Shown here piece by piece: positions 1-9,144 of a stretch of 64,000 nucleotides of DNA. Source of the stretch: Afipia sp. Root123D2 (lineage in GTDB: Bacteria > Pseudomonadota > Alphaproteobacteria > Rhizobiales > Xanthobacteraceae); NCBI RefSeq assembly GCF_001425835.1, contig NZ_LMDP01000003.1, positions 504,001 to 568,000 of the forward strand, given 5' to 3'. A program made the translations under genes and the position numbers. The notes under the pieces were generated by a model, which searched no databases, was not told the DNA's origin, and saw nothing but the letters and a program-made list of their open reading frames with translations. Position 1 is the stretch's first letter; every line of letters starts with the position of its first letter.

Positions 1-750
1 GCGCCGTGCCATCCCCGCGACCGCATCGCCATCGGCGCGGACGGCACGCTCACCGGGAAGGTGCGCGGCGTGCCGTTCGCGAAAGAAGCGCAGCACATCG
101 CCGTTGTCGCGCAGGGCGCGACCGGCGATACGGTCGCGCTGGTCGAAACCTCGGCCTGCCGGATCGATGCTGGCCAAAACCTCGGCAGCGATGACGCCAG
201 CACTGTGACATTCAGCAATGCCAAACCGGCCGCAGCCAAGACCGCGTCCGCCGGGTTCAACACCACGTCATTGATGCTCATGGGAGCGGTCGCGCGCAGC
301 CTGCAGATGGCAGGCACGCTCGAGACCATGCTCGACATCAGCGTGCGCTACTCCAACGAACGGGTCGCCTTCGAGAAGAAGATCTCGAAATTCCAGGCAG
401 TCCAGCACAATCTGGCGAAGCTCGCCGGCGAAGTCGCTGCCGCCGTTGCGGCAGCGGGCTCGGCTGCCGACACCATCGCCAACGCGACATCGTTTGACGA
501 CGCCGTGTTCCTCGAGGCGACCGCGGCAAAAATCCGCTGCGCGGAAGCCGCGGAGAAAGGCGCCGCGATCGCCCATCAGGTCCATGGCGCCATCGGCTTC
601 TCTATGGAGCACATTCTTCATCGCTACACGCTGCGCGCGCTGGCCTGGCGTGACGATTTCGGCTCCGAAAGCTATTGGGCCGTTGAGCTTGGCAAATTCG
701 TCGCCAAACGCGGCGCCGATGAGCTGTGGCCGCTGGTCGCCTCGCGCTGA
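1..750 (+). CDS. Acyl-CoA dehydrogenase, C-terminal part (5' end outside window)
   Basis: The reading frame is open from base 1, so the gene begins upstream of the window; 249 residues are visible. They look like the middle beta region and C-terminal helical domain of an acyl-CoA dehydrogenase, an FAD enzyme that forms the 2,3-double bond of acyl-CoA. The stretch RYSNERVAFEKKISKFQAVQ corresponds to the conserved R..FG..I..FQ helix, and HGAIGFSMEHILHRY to the HG..G....LHR region near the C-terminus. The next acyl-CoA dehydrogenase gene starts 30 bp downstream in the same direction. Two such genes in tandem are typical of heteromeric enzymes of the steroid or pimeloyl-CoA kind, which is an inference here. 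The substrate cannot be read from the sequence. Confidence 0.88.
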   Translation, partial: APCHPRDRIAIGADGTLTGKVRGVPFAKEAQHIAVVAQGATGDTVALVETSACRIDAGQNLGSDDASTVTFSNAKPAAAKTASAGFNTTSLMLMGAVARSLQMAGTLETMLDISVRYSNERVAFEKKISKFQAVQHNLAKLAGEVAAAVAAAGSAADTIANATSFDDAVFLEATAAKIRCAEAAEKGAAIAHQVHGAIGFSMEHILHRYTLRALAWRDDFGSESYWAVELGKFVAKRGADELWPLVASR

Positions 751-780
751 CACGCTACACGACAATCCGGATATACGCTC

Positions 781-1941
781 ATGACTGCTGCACTCCAGTT
801 CGATCCGATCCGCCTGCCGCCGGTGTGCCAGAAACTGCGCGAGGAGGTTCGCGCCTTTCTCGCCGAACAGATCGCCGAAGGCGTGTTCAATCCGCACAAG
901 CCACAGGCCGAAGACACCGACATTCCCGAATTCAGCCGCCGCGTCGGCGAGCGCGGCTGGATCGGCATGACATGGCCGAAGAAATACGGCGGCCACGAGC
1001 GCACCTTTCTTGAACGCTATGTCGTCACCGAGGAGATGCGCGTCGCCAACGCACCGACCCGGCGGTTTTTCGTCGCCGACCGCCAGAGCGGACCGGTGCT
1101 GCTGAAATATGCCAGCGAGCGGATCAAGATGGACATCATTCCGCGCATCTGCCGCGGCGAGGTCTGTTTTTCGATCGGCATGAGCGAGCCGAACTCAGGC
1201 TCCGACTTGTTCGCGGCCAAGAGCAAGGCGACAAAAACAGACGGCGGCTGGCTGCTGAACGGCACCAAGATCTGGACCACGTCTGCCCATATCGCCGACT
1301 ACATGCTTGGCATCTTCCGCACCTCGCCGCCGACCCAGGAGAACCGTCGCCACGGCCTGACCCAGTTTCTGGTCGACATGAAAGCGCCCGGCATCACCGT
1401 CAATCCAATCGCGCAACTCAGCGGGCTGAAGGAATTCAACGAGGTTGTATTCGAGAACGTGTTCCTGCCGGATGATCATGCGCTCGGCGAAATCGACGGC
1501 GCTTGGAAGCAGGCCACCAGCGAGCTCGCTTATGAGCGCAGCGGCCCGGAGCGCTTTCTCGAAACATCTTATGTATTGACTGAACTTGTGCGTGCGCTCG
1601 GCAGTGAGCCAGATACCCGCAGCGCCGAAGGCATCGGACGCTTGGTCGCTCAGTTGCACACCATGCGGCGGATGTCGGTCTCGGTTGCGGGCATGCTGCA
1701 GGGTGGCAAGGAGCCGGTGGTCGAGGCGTCCATCGTCAAGGATATCGGCACCATCTGGGAACAGCAGTTGCCGCATCGCGTTCGCGATCTTGCCGCGTTC
1801 GTCGAACCCGACGCCACCAACCATGAAACGCTGGAAGACCAGCTCGCCTTCGCCACCAAGATTGCACCGAAACTCACGATCCAGGGCGGCACCACCGAGG
1901 TGCTGCGCGGCATCATCGCGCGCGGGCTCGGTCTGCGCTAA
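781..1941 (+). CDS. Acyl-CoA dehydrogenase
   Basis: This is a 386-residue protein of normal family length. It carries the flavin-contacting signature SIGMSEPNSGSD from about residue 131 and, a little later, LNGTKIWTTSAH. It ends in the canonical QGGTTEVLRGIIARGLGL, which lies at the adenine of FAD. The family oxidises acyl-CoA to trans-2-enoyl-CoA and passes electrons to ETF. It follows the partial acyl-CoA dehydrogenase by 30 bp and precedes a crotonase gene by 55 bp, so the three probably form one operon for beta-oxidation of an unidentified acid. The two dehydrogenases may form a heteromer. I saw no strong ribosome-binding site before the ATG. Confidence 0.92.
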   Translation: MTAALQFDPIRLPPVCQKLREEVRAFLAEQIAEGVFNPHKPQAEDTDIPEFSRRVGERGWIGMTWPKKYGGHERTFLERYVVTEEMRVANAPTRRFFVADRQSGPVLLKYASERIKMDIIPRICRGEVCFSIGMSEPNSGSDLFAAKSKATKTDGGWLLNGTKIWTTSAHIADYMLGIFRTSPPTQENRRHGLTQFLVDMKAPGITVNPIAQLSGLKEFNEVVFENVFLPDDHALGEIDGAWKQATSELAYERSGPERFLETSYVLTELVRALGSEPDTRSAEGIGRLVAQLHTMRRMSVSVAGMLQGGKEPVVEASIVKDIGTIWEQQLPHRVRDLAAFVEPDATNHETLEDQLAFATKIAPKLTIQGGTTEVLRGIIARGLGLR

Positions 1942-1996
1942 GCGCGGGCTGACCTGCGCTGAACCATTTGCATTGAGCCACTATAAAGGACCTCTC

Positions 1997-2782
1997 ATGA
2001 GCACTTTCACCGACATCGTCGTTGAGAAACACGGTCATGTCGCCCTGATCGAAATCCGCCGCCCACCGCTGAATTTTTTCGATATTTCGCTGATCGGGCA
2101 GATCGCCACCGCGCTCGACCAGATCGACGCCGATCCGGACTACCGCGCTGTGGTGCTCGCAGCGCAGGGTAAGGCATTCTGCGCCGGCGCCAACTTCGGC
2201 ACACCGGAACCGGGCGACAAGGATCCCGCCGTCCAGCTCGGAAAGATCAATCATCTCTATCAGGAAGCGGTGCGCATCTTCCGCAACAAGAAGCCGATCG
2301 TCGCCGCGGTACAGGGAGCAGCCATCGGCGGCGGGCTGGGCCTCGCGGTGTCGGCTGATTTCCGCGTAACGTGTCCGGAAGCGCGCTTCGCCGCCAACTT
2401 CACCCGGCTCGGATTCCATCCCGGTTTCGGGCTCACCGTGACGCTGCCCGAACTCATCGGCAAGAACAACGCCGAGCTGATGTTTTACACCAGCCGCCGC
2501 GTCATCGGCGAAGATGCCTTACGCATGGGGCTCGCCAACGTGCTGGTGCCGCAGGATCAAGTCCGCGCCGAGGCACTGAAGCTCGCCAGCGAGATTGCCG
2601 AGAACTCGCCGCTCGGCCTGATCTCGACCCGCGCGACCATGCGCGCCGGTCTGGCCGATCGTGTCGCGGCACAGACCGATCACGAACTCGCCGAACAGAC
2701 CACGTTGCGCGCCACCGAGGATTTCAAGGAAGGCGTCAAAGCCACCGAAGAACGCCGTGTGCCGAATTTCAAGGGACGGTGA
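1997..2782 (+). CDS. Enoyl-CoA hydratase/isomerase family protein
   Basis: The 261-residue crotonase-fold protein starts at ATG 1997, where the preceding AAAGGA gives a plausible ribosome-binding site. The oxyanion-hole region AAIGGGLGLAVSADFR is intact. The helix that normally carries the first catalytic glutamate (PE..LG..P..G in rat hydratase) reads NFTRLGFHPGFG here, so that Glu appears to be replaced. The second expected Glu is present in NAELMFY. Crotonases with such changes can be hydratases on unusual substrates, isomerases or hydrolases. The gene is the last of the + strand acyl-CoA cluster and is followed by a hairpin terminator. Confidence 0.88.
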   Translation: MSTFTDIVVEKHGHVALIEIRRPPLNFFDISLIGQIATALDQIDADPDYRAVVLAAQGKAFCAGANFGTPEPGDKDPAVQLGKINHLYQEAVRIFRNKKPIVAAVQGAAIGGGLGLAVSADFRVTCPEARFAANFTRLGFHPGFGLTVTLPELIGKNNAELMFYTSRRVIGEDALRMGLANVLVPQDQVRAEALKLASEIAENSPLGLISTRATMRAGLADRVAAQTDHELAEQTTLRATEDFKEGVKATEERRVPNFKGR

Positions 2783-2798
2783 ATACGCGGCCTAATCG

Positions 2799-2828
2799 AA
2801 ATGGCCGGGCGCTCGCCCGGCCATTTTC
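2799..2828 (+). terminator. Rho-independent terminator after the acyl-CoA dehydrogenase operon
   Basis: An inverted repeat AATGGCCGGGC / GCCCGGCCATT with a GCTC loop is followed by a T-rich run. It lies 17 bp past the stop codon of the crotonase gene and would end the + strand transcript before the convergent acyl-CoA synthetase gene. Confidence 0.7.
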
Positions 2829-2843
2829 ATTTGGCCGCTCGAT

Positions 2844-2947
2844 CCTCATGGTGAGGAGGCGCGTCAGCGCCGTCTCGAACCATGAGGCCAGAAGTCTTCC
2901 CTCATCCTTCGAGACGCAACGCTACGCGCTGCTCCTCAGGATGAGGG
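2844..2947. repeat. Two imperfect intergenic palindromes of rhizobial type
   Basis: Two neighbouring elements form hairpins: CCTCATGG (2844-2851) pairs with CCATGAGG (2880-2887), and CCCTCATCCT (2899-2908) pairs with AGGATGAGGG (2938-2947). The words CCTTCGAGACGC and GCTCCTCAGGATGAG match, from memory, a repeat spread through Bradyrhizobium and Rhodopseudomonas intergenic regions. It lies between two convergent operons. No coding potential is seen. Confidence 0.6.
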
Positions 2948-2961
2948 GAACCTATCCTCAA

Positions 2962-5091
2962 TCAGTACCTGTCCTGCGTCGCGCCAACCGGCTTGTCGCG
3001 GCCGACCACCAGCGCATCGACAATGGTGACGCCCTCGCCCACCGGATGGACAAGGACCGGGTTGACCTCGATTTCCGACACGTCATCCGCGCGCTGCGCG
3101 GCCAGTTGCGAGACCTGCGCAATCAGCTTCGCAAGCGCCGTCCGGTCGGATTTCGCGGATCCACGGAATGAATCGAGCAAAGGCGCGGCCTTGAGATCGT
3201 CCAGTATCATCGAGGCCTCCTCCGCGCTCACCGGAGCGGGACGATAGACCACATCCTTGAACAGCTCGGTGGTGACGCCGCCGAGACCCGCCATCACCAT
3301 CGGCCCGAAGGTCGGATCGTTGATGGTGCCGACGATCATTTCGACGCCCTTCTTCGCCAGCGGCCCGACCAGAACGCCCTGGATGTTGGCCGACGGGCTG
3401 AAGCGCCGGGCACTCTCGACCAGTTGCGTGTAGGCGGCCGACGCCTCGTCCGCATTCGCGATGTTGACGCGCACGCCGCCCGCTTCGCTCTTGTGCGGAA
3501 TGTCGCGCGACTGGATTTTCATCACCAGCGGGAAACCGACCTTGGCCACCGCAGCATCAAGATTTGCTTTCTGCGTCACCAGGATTTCTTCGGGCAGTGT
3601 GAAGCCGGCTGTGCGCAGCAGTTCCTTGCTTTCATGCTCGGACAAATTGCCGACGATCTTCTCCGACGGCGCGGCCGCCGAAACGACGGCCGGGGCAGTG
3701 AGCTTGAACCGGGCGCGATCCACCATGCGTCGAATCGCGCGGCCGAACGGCGCCAGCCCCGGAAATGCGACAATCCCGGATTCCGCCAGCGCTGCGCGCG
3801 CGAACTGCGACGGCAGCGTGTAGGTGTAGAACAGGATCGGCTTCTTCTGCGCGTCGATCAGCGGTTTGATCTCCGGTTGCTTCACCGAGATGCGGGTTTC
3901 GCTGGAGAACGAACTCACCACGACGATGACGTCGATCTCGTCCGCCTTCTCCAGCAGCTCGATGGTCTTCTGCAAGCCGCCGCTATGCACCGCCTGCGCG
4001 GTGATGTCGACCGGATTCCGCGGCGAGCCGTAGGACGGAATCAGTTTGCGGATCTCGGCCTGAATCGGCGCCGACAGTTCGGGCACGTTGAGGCCTTCGG
4101 CGGCCAGCGTATCCGCCATCCACGCACCGGCCCCGCCGGACACGGTGACGACGGCGACACGGTCGCCCTTCGGCGGCGGCGCACTGGTCAGCGCAGCGGC
4201 AATGGTGACAGCTTCATCGAGATCGTTCGAAACGATGAAGCCGTATTTGGCGAACACCGCATCATAGGCGGCGCTCCAGCCCGCCATGCTGGCGGTGTGC
4301 GACGCGGCCGCGCGCTCGCCGGCGCCGGAACGGCCGACCTTCGAGACAATCACCGGCTTGCCCGCCTCCGCCGCGCGCTGGGCAGCCGCGAGAAACTTGT
4401 CGCGGTCGCGGATGCCCTCGATGAAAAGCAGGATCACATCGGTGGTCTTGTCCTGCACCATGTAATCGAGGAATTCACCCGCGCCGAGATCGGATTCGTT
4501 GCCGGTGGAGACGACATAGCTGACGGCGACACCCATCGCCTTGGCACGATTGTAGATCGCAAAGCCGATGCCGCCGCTCTGCGCGACGATACCGACACGG
4601 CGCGACGTCGCCAGCAGCCGCGGTGCATCGGGCTTGACATCGACGGTCGGACTGAAAGTCGCCGCGACGCGCTTCGGTTCGTTGTAGAAACCTTCAGCGT
4701 TGGGGCCGGAAATCCGCATGCCGGTTCGTTTCGCCAGCGCGGCGATTTCCGCCTGCATGTTGGCGCTGTCGCCACCCTCCTCGGCAAAGCCTGACGAGAT
4801 GATGATCGCGTTCTTGACGCCGACCTCGGCGCACTCCTTGAGCGCGGGCAGCACCACCTTGGCCGGAATGATGACGATGGCGAGGTCGATCGGCTGGCCG
4901 ATGCTCGACACAGACGGATAACACTTCAGGCCATCGATATCGCCGTAGGATGGATTGACCGGGAAGATCTGGCCGGCAAAGCCGTTTTTGCGCAGGAACG
5001 CCAGCAACAGACCGGGAATTTTCAGCGGGTCGCGCGACGCACCGATGACAGCCACGCTGGAGGGCGAGAAGAACGAGTCGAGAGGATGCAT
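2962..5091 (-). CDS. NDP-forming acyl-CoA synthetase (acetate-CoA ligase type, fused subunits)
   Basis: The 709-residue protein has the order of fused NDP-forming acyl-CoA synthetases. An N-terminal CoA-binding Rossmann domain begins FFSPSSVAVIGASRDP. The succinyl-CoA-ligase-like domains follow, with the conserved SHTASMAG segment holding the histidine that is phosphorylated in this family. The C-terminal part, from about residue 470, is an ATP-grasp domain (VMKIQSRDIPHKSEAGGV). The family makes acyl-CoA from a free acid, CoA and ATP, or runs in reverse. It is the last gene of a - strand set behind a VOC gene (10-bp gap), so it probably activates the acid that the neighbouring crotonases and dehydrogenases process. 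The substrate is unknown. Confidence 0.9.
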   Translation of the reverse strand: MHPLDSFFSPSSVAVIGASRDPLKIPGLLLAFLRKNGFAGQIFPVNPSYGDIDGLKCYPSVSSIGQPIDLAIVIIPAKVVLPALKECAEVGVKNAIIISSGFAEEGGDSANMQAEIAALAKRTGMRISGPNAEGFYNEPKRVAATFSPTVDVKPDAPRLLATSRRVGIVAQSGGIGFAIYNRAKAMGVAVSYVVSTGNESDLGAGEFLDYMVQDKTTDVILLFIEGIRDRDKFLAAAQRAAEAGKPVIVSKVGRSGAGERAAASHTASMAGWSAAYDAVFAKYGFIVSNDLDEAVTIAAALTSAPPPKGDRVAVVTVSGGAGAWMADTLAAEGLNVPELSAPIQAEIRKLIPSYGSPRNPVDITAQAVHSGGLQKTIELLEKADEIDVIVVVSSFSSETRISVKQPEIKPLIDAQKKPILFYTYTLPSQFARAALAESGIVAFPGLAPFGRAIRRMVDRARFKLTAPAVVSAAAPSEKIVGNLSEHESKELLRTAGFTLPEEILVTQKANLDAAVAKVGFPLVMKIQSRDIPHKSEAGGVRVNIANADEASAAYTQLVESARRFSPSANIQGVLVGPLAKKGVEMIVGTINDPTFGPMVMAGLGGVTTELFKDVVYRPAPVSAEEASMILDDLKAAPLLDSFRGSAKSDRTALAKLIAQVSQLAAQRADDVSEIEVNPVLVHPVGEGVTIVDALVVGRDKPVGATQDRY

Positions 5092-5101
5092 TTTTTTGTT
5101 T

Positions 5102-5866
5102 TCATGTTTCGATTTGGAAGGTCACGCCGGCCACAACGAATGAATTCGCCGTGACGGTGTACCCTCGAGCCTGCGCGGCCGCGCCGACGCGCGCGGGATC
5201 CTTGACGCGAAATGTGAGGCCGCTCATCGCGTCGCTGGCGCCCTTCACAAACTGAAATCGGCAATTGGGAAGCGCAATGACGGGAGCGCCATCGCCGCGC
5301 TTCGACACCGGCAGGCCAATGATCCGGCTCCAGTGCTGCGCGAGATCGTCCGGGGCGGGGCTTTGCATCACGACGCCGGTCAACGCCTCGGTGACATCCT
5401 TGCGGATCGCCTTGTGCCAGTCGGGACCGGCCGGCGGATAGGGGCCGCCGATATTGTCGCTGTCATCGGTCCGATTGAACTCGATGAAAGCCGCCCGGCA
5501 ATCGCGCGGATGAAGCTGCACGCCGAGATACGGCGGCCGGTCGATGACATGCGACGTGCGCACGCCGATGGCTTCCGCATTGCGCTGGCGCTCGCGCGGA
5601 TCGTCGCAAGAGAAAATCGCCATATAGCCGCCGCGGCCGCCGGTCTTGGCAATGAAGCGTCCGGCCGCCGTGCCGTCCTGGAACGGCGCGACGACTTCAA
5701 GCAGGATGGTATCGACCGGCAGCAGCGCGTTCTCCAGACCGTAACGCGCCACGTTGGGATCGCGGTAGCAGACCTCGAGCCCCATGATGCCCGCGATGTC
5801 TCCGATCGCCGGCTCGAGATGGGGCGCGACCAGACATATCTGCCGCAATCGGACGCTGTCGGACAT
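5102..5866 (-). CDS. VOC (glyoxalase-like) family protein
   Basis: The 254-residue protein starts at ATG 5866 (MSDSVRLRQICLVAPHLEP); longer readings overlap the upstream crotonase gene. The N-terminal LRQICLVAPHLEPAIGDIAGIMGLEV is typical of the first beta-alpha unit of a vicinal-oxygen-chelate domain, and a second such unit is seen in the C-terminal half. The family includes glyoxalases, dioxygenases and epimerases, often metal dependent. The gene sits 13 bp after a crotonase gene and 10 bp before an acyl-CoA synthetase gene, which suggests a role in the same degradation route. The specific reaction cannot be assigned. Confidence 0.75.
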   Translation of the reverse strand: MSDSVRLRQICLVAPHLEPAIGDIAGIMGLEVCYRDPNVARYGLENALLPVDTILLEVVAPFQDGTAAGRFIAKTGGRGGYMAIFSCDDPRERQRNAEAIGVRTSHVIDRPPYLGVQLHPRDCRAAFIEFNRTDDSDNIGGPYPPAGPDWHKAIRKDVTEALTGVVMQSPAPDDLAQHWSRIIGLPVSKRGDGAPVIALPNCRFQFVKGASDAMSGLTFRVKDPARVGAAAQARGYTVTANSFVVAGVTFQIET

Positions 5867-5879
5867 CAACCGTGTCCTG

Positions 5880-6668
5880 TCACCGTCCCTGGAAAACCGC
5901 GGCGCGCTTTTCGACGAAAGCCTTTGCCGCTTCCTTGTGGTCCTCGGTCTCCGAACAGCGGGTGTGATGCAGCGACTCGCCGTCGAAGCAGGCCTCAAGC
6001 GACATCTGCTCGGCATTGTTGATGTTGCGCTTGATGTAGCCGTAGGTGATCGACGGTCCCTGCGCCAGCGACAGCGCGAGGTCGGTCGCGGCCTGCGCCA
6101 CGTCGGCATCGGGCACGACCTTCGTTACCATGCCGAGCGCGAGGGCTTCATCTGCCGTCAATACCGGCGACAACAGGTAAAGCTCGCGCGCCTTGGCGCT
6201 GCCGAGCATCTGGGTGAGAAAATAGGTGCCGCCGTAGTCGCCGGAGAATCCGACCTTGGCGAATGCCGTGGTGATCTTGGCGGACTTGCCCGCGACCCGC
6301 AGATCGCAGGACAACGCGATCGAGAGCCCCGCGCCGGCCGCAGCGCCGTCGATCTGGGCGACCACCGGCTTCTGCATTTCGTGAAGAATGCGCGAGACTT
6401 CCATGCCGCGGCGCAGATTCGTTCGCTTTGCTTCGAACGACAGCGGCGCACGGCCGGCTGCCATCGATTTCACATCACCGCCGACGCAAAACGTTCCACC
6501 CGCTCCGCGCAACAGAACGGCGCGCACGTCATGATCTTCAGCCGCCCGCCGTGCCGCCTCGACCAGCGCGACGGTCATCTCCGGGCTGAGCGCATTGCGT
6601 CGATCCGGCCGGTTCATGGTGATGGTGAGCAGGCCGCGATCGAGGCTTTGCTGGACGATATCGGTCAT
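5880..6668 (-). CDS. Enoyl-CoA hydratase/isomerase family protein
   Basis: This 262-residue crotonase has the oxyanion-hole region AQIDGAAAGAGLSIALSCDL and the helix AFAKVGFSGDYGGTYFL. An acidic residue (GDYGG) stands where many crotonases have a proline, and the usual first catalytic Glu position reads Phe/Ala. A glutamate is kept in AKARELYLL. It differs clearly from the + strand crotonase at 1997-2782, so the two probably catalyse different steps. It is followed at 13 bp by the VOC gene and preceded at 75 bp by a binding-protein gene, consistent with one - strand operon. Confidence 0.88.
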   Translation of the reverse strand: MTDIVQQSLDRGLLTITMNRPDRRNALSPEMTVALVEAARRAAEDHDVRAVLLRGAGGTFCVGGDVKSMAAGRAPLSFEAKRTNLRRGMEVSRILHEMQKPVVAQIDGAAAGAGLSIALSCDLRVAGKSAKITTAFAKVGFSGDYGGTYFLTQMLGSAKARELYLLSPVLTADEALALGMVTKVVPDADVAQAATDLALSLAQGPSITYGYIKRNINNAEQMSLEACFDGESLHHTRCSETEDHKEAAKAFVEKRAAVFQGR

Positions 6669-6743
6669 GATGTGATCCTTGTTGCGACTTGACGAAATTG
6701 CAGCGCGGGAGAAAGGCTGCTCGCCCTGCCCCCGCGCCTGCGT

Positions 6744-7949
6744 TTACTTTTTCACCAGCGGACAGCGGGAATCGCTCAGTTGCTGGAACGCCTCGTCACC
6801 CGGAATGGTGGCGAGAAGCTTGTAGTCGTCCCAGCGCGCCTTGGATTCCGACGGCTTCTTGACCTCGAACAGGTACATGTCATGGACCATGCGGCCGTCC
6901 TCTCGGATTTTGCCGTTCTTGGCGAACATGTCGTTGATCGGGGTTTCCTTCATCACCTTCATCACCGCCGCAGCATCGGTCGTGCCGGCCTTCTTCACCG
7001 CCTGCAGATAGTGCAGCGTGGATGAATAGATGCCCGCCTGTGCGGACGTCGGCGCATGCTTGACCTTCTCCATGAATCGCTTGGTCCAGGCGCGGGTCTC
7101 GTCGTTCAGATCCCAGTACCAAGCTTCAGCGAGAATCAGCCCCTGTGCTGTCTGCAACCCGACGCTGTCGATATCCGTCACGAAAGCCAGCAGCGGCGCA
7201 ACTCTCTGGCCGCCCTTGAGGATGCCGAATTCGGCCGCTTGCTTGATGGCATTGATGGTGTCGCCGCCGGCATTGGCGAGACCAATCACCTTGGCCTTCG
7301 AAGCCTGCGCCTGCAGCAGGAACGACGAGAAGTCAGATGTATTGATCGGGTGACGGACCGAGCCGAGCAGCTTGCCGCCCGTCTTCAGAATGACGTTGGT
7401 GGTATCCTTCTCGAGATCCTGACCGAACGCATAATCGGCGGTCAGGAAGAACCAGGTGTCGAGACCCTGCTTCACCGTTGCGAGGCCGGTAGAGTGCGCC
7501 TGCGCGAATGTGTCGTAAGCATAGTGGACAGTGTACGGACCACAAGCCTCGTTGGTGAGGCGGATCGAACCCGGGCCCGAGTACATGATGATCTTATTAC
7601 GGGCCTTCGCAACCTCGCCAGCGGCAAGCGCGGTGGCCGATGCGGCGACGTCAATGATCGCCTCGACACCCTGATTGTCGAGCATCTCGCGCGCGATATT
7701 CGCGGCGACGTCAGCCTTGTTCAGATGGTCCGCCGCGATGATCTCGATCTTGCGGCCGAGCACTTCACCGCCGGCATCCTCCGCCGCCATCTTGGCTGCG
7801 GTCTCACTGCCGACGCCGGTGATATCGGCATACAAACCCGACATATCGAGAATGGCACCAAGCTTGAGCGGCGGCTTCGTCTGCGCCGATGCCGTCCCGG
7901 CTGCAAGAACGATGGCCGAAGCGAACACGCCTGCGAAAATTTTCTTCAC
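6744..7949 (-). CDS. ABC transporter substrate-binding protein, Liv/aromatic-acid type
   Basis: The 401-residue protein begins with a Sec signal peptide (KKIFAGVFASAIVLAAG, cleavage near ASA-QT). The mature part starts LKLGAILDMSGLYADITG, characteristic of the LivK-like type I periplasmic-binding fold. The start is GTG 7949, preceded by a strong GGGAGG ribosome-binding site. The family delivers branched amino acids, aromatic acids or other carboxylates to an ABC permease. No permease or ATPase genes are beside it. It leads the set crotonase-VOC-acyl-CoA synthetase, so it probably binds the acid that this set degrades; that is inference from position. Confidence 0.88.
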   Translation of the reverse strand: MKKIFAGVFASAIVLAAGTASAQTKPPLKLGAILDMSGLYADITGVGSETAAKMAAEDAGGEVLGRKIEIIAADHLNKADVAANIAREMLDNQGVEAIIDVAASATALAAGEVAKARNKIIMYSGPGSIRLTNEACGPYTVHYAYDTFAQAHSTGLATVKQGLDTWFFLTADYAFGQDLEKDTTNVILKTGGKLLGSVRHPINTSDFSSFLLQAQASKAKVIGLANAGGDTINAIKQAAEFGILKGGQRVAPLLAFVTDIDSVGLQTAQGLILAEAWYWDLNDETRAWTKRFMEKVKHAPTSAQAGIYSSTLHYLQAVKKAGTTDAAAVMKVMKETPINDMFAKNGKIREDGRMVHDMYLFEVKKPSESKARWDDYKLLATIPGDEAFQQLSDSRCPLVKK

Positions 7950-8178
7950 TTGATCCTCCCTTGAGTGACACCGCTCTTGCCGGCGATTTTACCGTTCGAT
8001 CATGGCTCAAGCGTTCGCTTGCGGCAAGCCAAAGCCGTTCGCTCGCGCGATCGTCATGCCTCGCAAGCGCTGCGTGCATGAACCGCGACGCGCGCGGCTT
8101 GACTCACGCCGTCATTGTCTCGATTTTGCTCATCGACGCCTTTCAAACGCTTGTTTATGTTTCGCTAGATGGAATTCA

Positions 8179-9144
8179 ATGCGGGTCGCGGTCACAGGCG
8201 CGGGTGGGTTTATCGGAACCGAACTGACGCGCACCTTGTTGCGTGACGGCCGGCTGATCGATTTTCATGGACGTGAAAAGAGCATCGAGCAGCTCCTGCT
8301 GGTCGATACGCATCTGCCGCCGCAATCCGATCCGCGCATCGTTCCGTTGCGACAGGACCTGTCCGAAGCCGACGCAACGTGCGCCGTCGCCGCATGGAAA
8401 CCGGACAGCGTGTTTCATCTCGCCGCAGTCCTGACCACGGCCGCAGAGCGCGACCCGGCACGGGCGCTGTCCGTCAACGTGTCGGCCCTTGCGCAGTTGA
8501 TCGAAGCGCTCGGCGGAATGCAAACGCCGTCGAGGCTTATTTTCCCAAGCTCGATCGCTGTGTTCGGCGGCTCCCTGCCCGACATCGTCGATGACGACCT
8601 CGCGCAGCGGCCGCAGACCTCCTACGGCACCCACAAGGCCATCGCCGAATTGATGCTGGCGGATGCGACGCGCCATGGCCTGATCGACGGCCGCGCGCTG
8701 CGGCTGCCGATCGTGCTGGTCCATCCCGGACCACCGACGCAATCGGTGTCCGATCGGATCGCCGGCATCGTTCGCGACGCCGTGGCGGGTCGCGACGTCA
8801 TCGTCCCGCTCCGGCAGGATACGCGCGTGCCGGTCGCCTCGGTGCAGACCGTCGCGACAAGTCTGATCGCGCTTCACAATGCAACCAGATCGACGCTCGG
8901 CGGCCTCACGGCAATCAATCTGCCCGCGCTGACCGTCAGCATGGCCGATACGGTCGCCGCGCTGCGCCAGATCACGGGAGAGGCCGGCCGGATCCAGTTT
9001 TCACCGCAACCCGAACTCGAAACCATCGTCGCAAGCTGGCCGAAGGGTTTCGTCTCGAACCATGCGCACCGCATCGGCATCGTGCCCGACGCCAATTTCA
9101 CCCGTATCGTCGCCCACTACATCGCGGGCCTGAAGAATGTCTGA
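8179..9144 (+). CDS. SDR/NAD-dependent epimerase family oxidoreductase, D-erythronate dehydrogenase-like
   Basis: The 321-residue extended short-chain dehydrogenase starts at ATG 8179, giving MRVAVTGAGGFIGTEL with the G..GF(I)G nucleotide-binding motif at the very N-terminus. Another ATG at 8169 is out of frame. The catalytic tyrosine and lysine are in YGTHK, and SSIAVFG supplies the serine. The overall pattern resembles DenD-type D-erythronate dehydrogenases and related sugar-acid enzymes, but substrate assignment is tentative. Its 3' end overlaps the next gene by 8 bp, so it is probably translated together with the flavin monooxygenase. A weak promoter (TTGACT near 8099) is possible. Confidence 0.8.
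   Translation: MRVAVTGAGGFIGTELTRTLLRDGRLIDFHGREKSIEQLLLVDTHLPPQSDPRIVPLRQDLSEADATCAVAAWKPDSVFHLAAVLTTAAERDPARALSVNVSALAQLIEALGGMQTPSRLIFPSSIAVFGGSLPDIVDDDLAQRPQTSYGTHKAIAELMLADATRHGLIDGRALRLPIVLVHPGPPTQSVSDRIAGIVRDAVAGRDVIVPLRQDTRVPVASVQTVATSLIALHNATRSTLGGLTAINLPALTVSMADTVAALRQITGEAGRIQFSPQPELETIVASWPKGFVSNHAHRIGIVPDANFTRIVAHYIAGLKNV

Noticed and set aside
3424-4794. 456-codon + strand frame opposite the acyl-CoA synthetase gene
   Set aside because: It has an Arg/His/Asp-rich composition with no family features, while the opposite strand encodes a full-length acyl-CoA synthetase.
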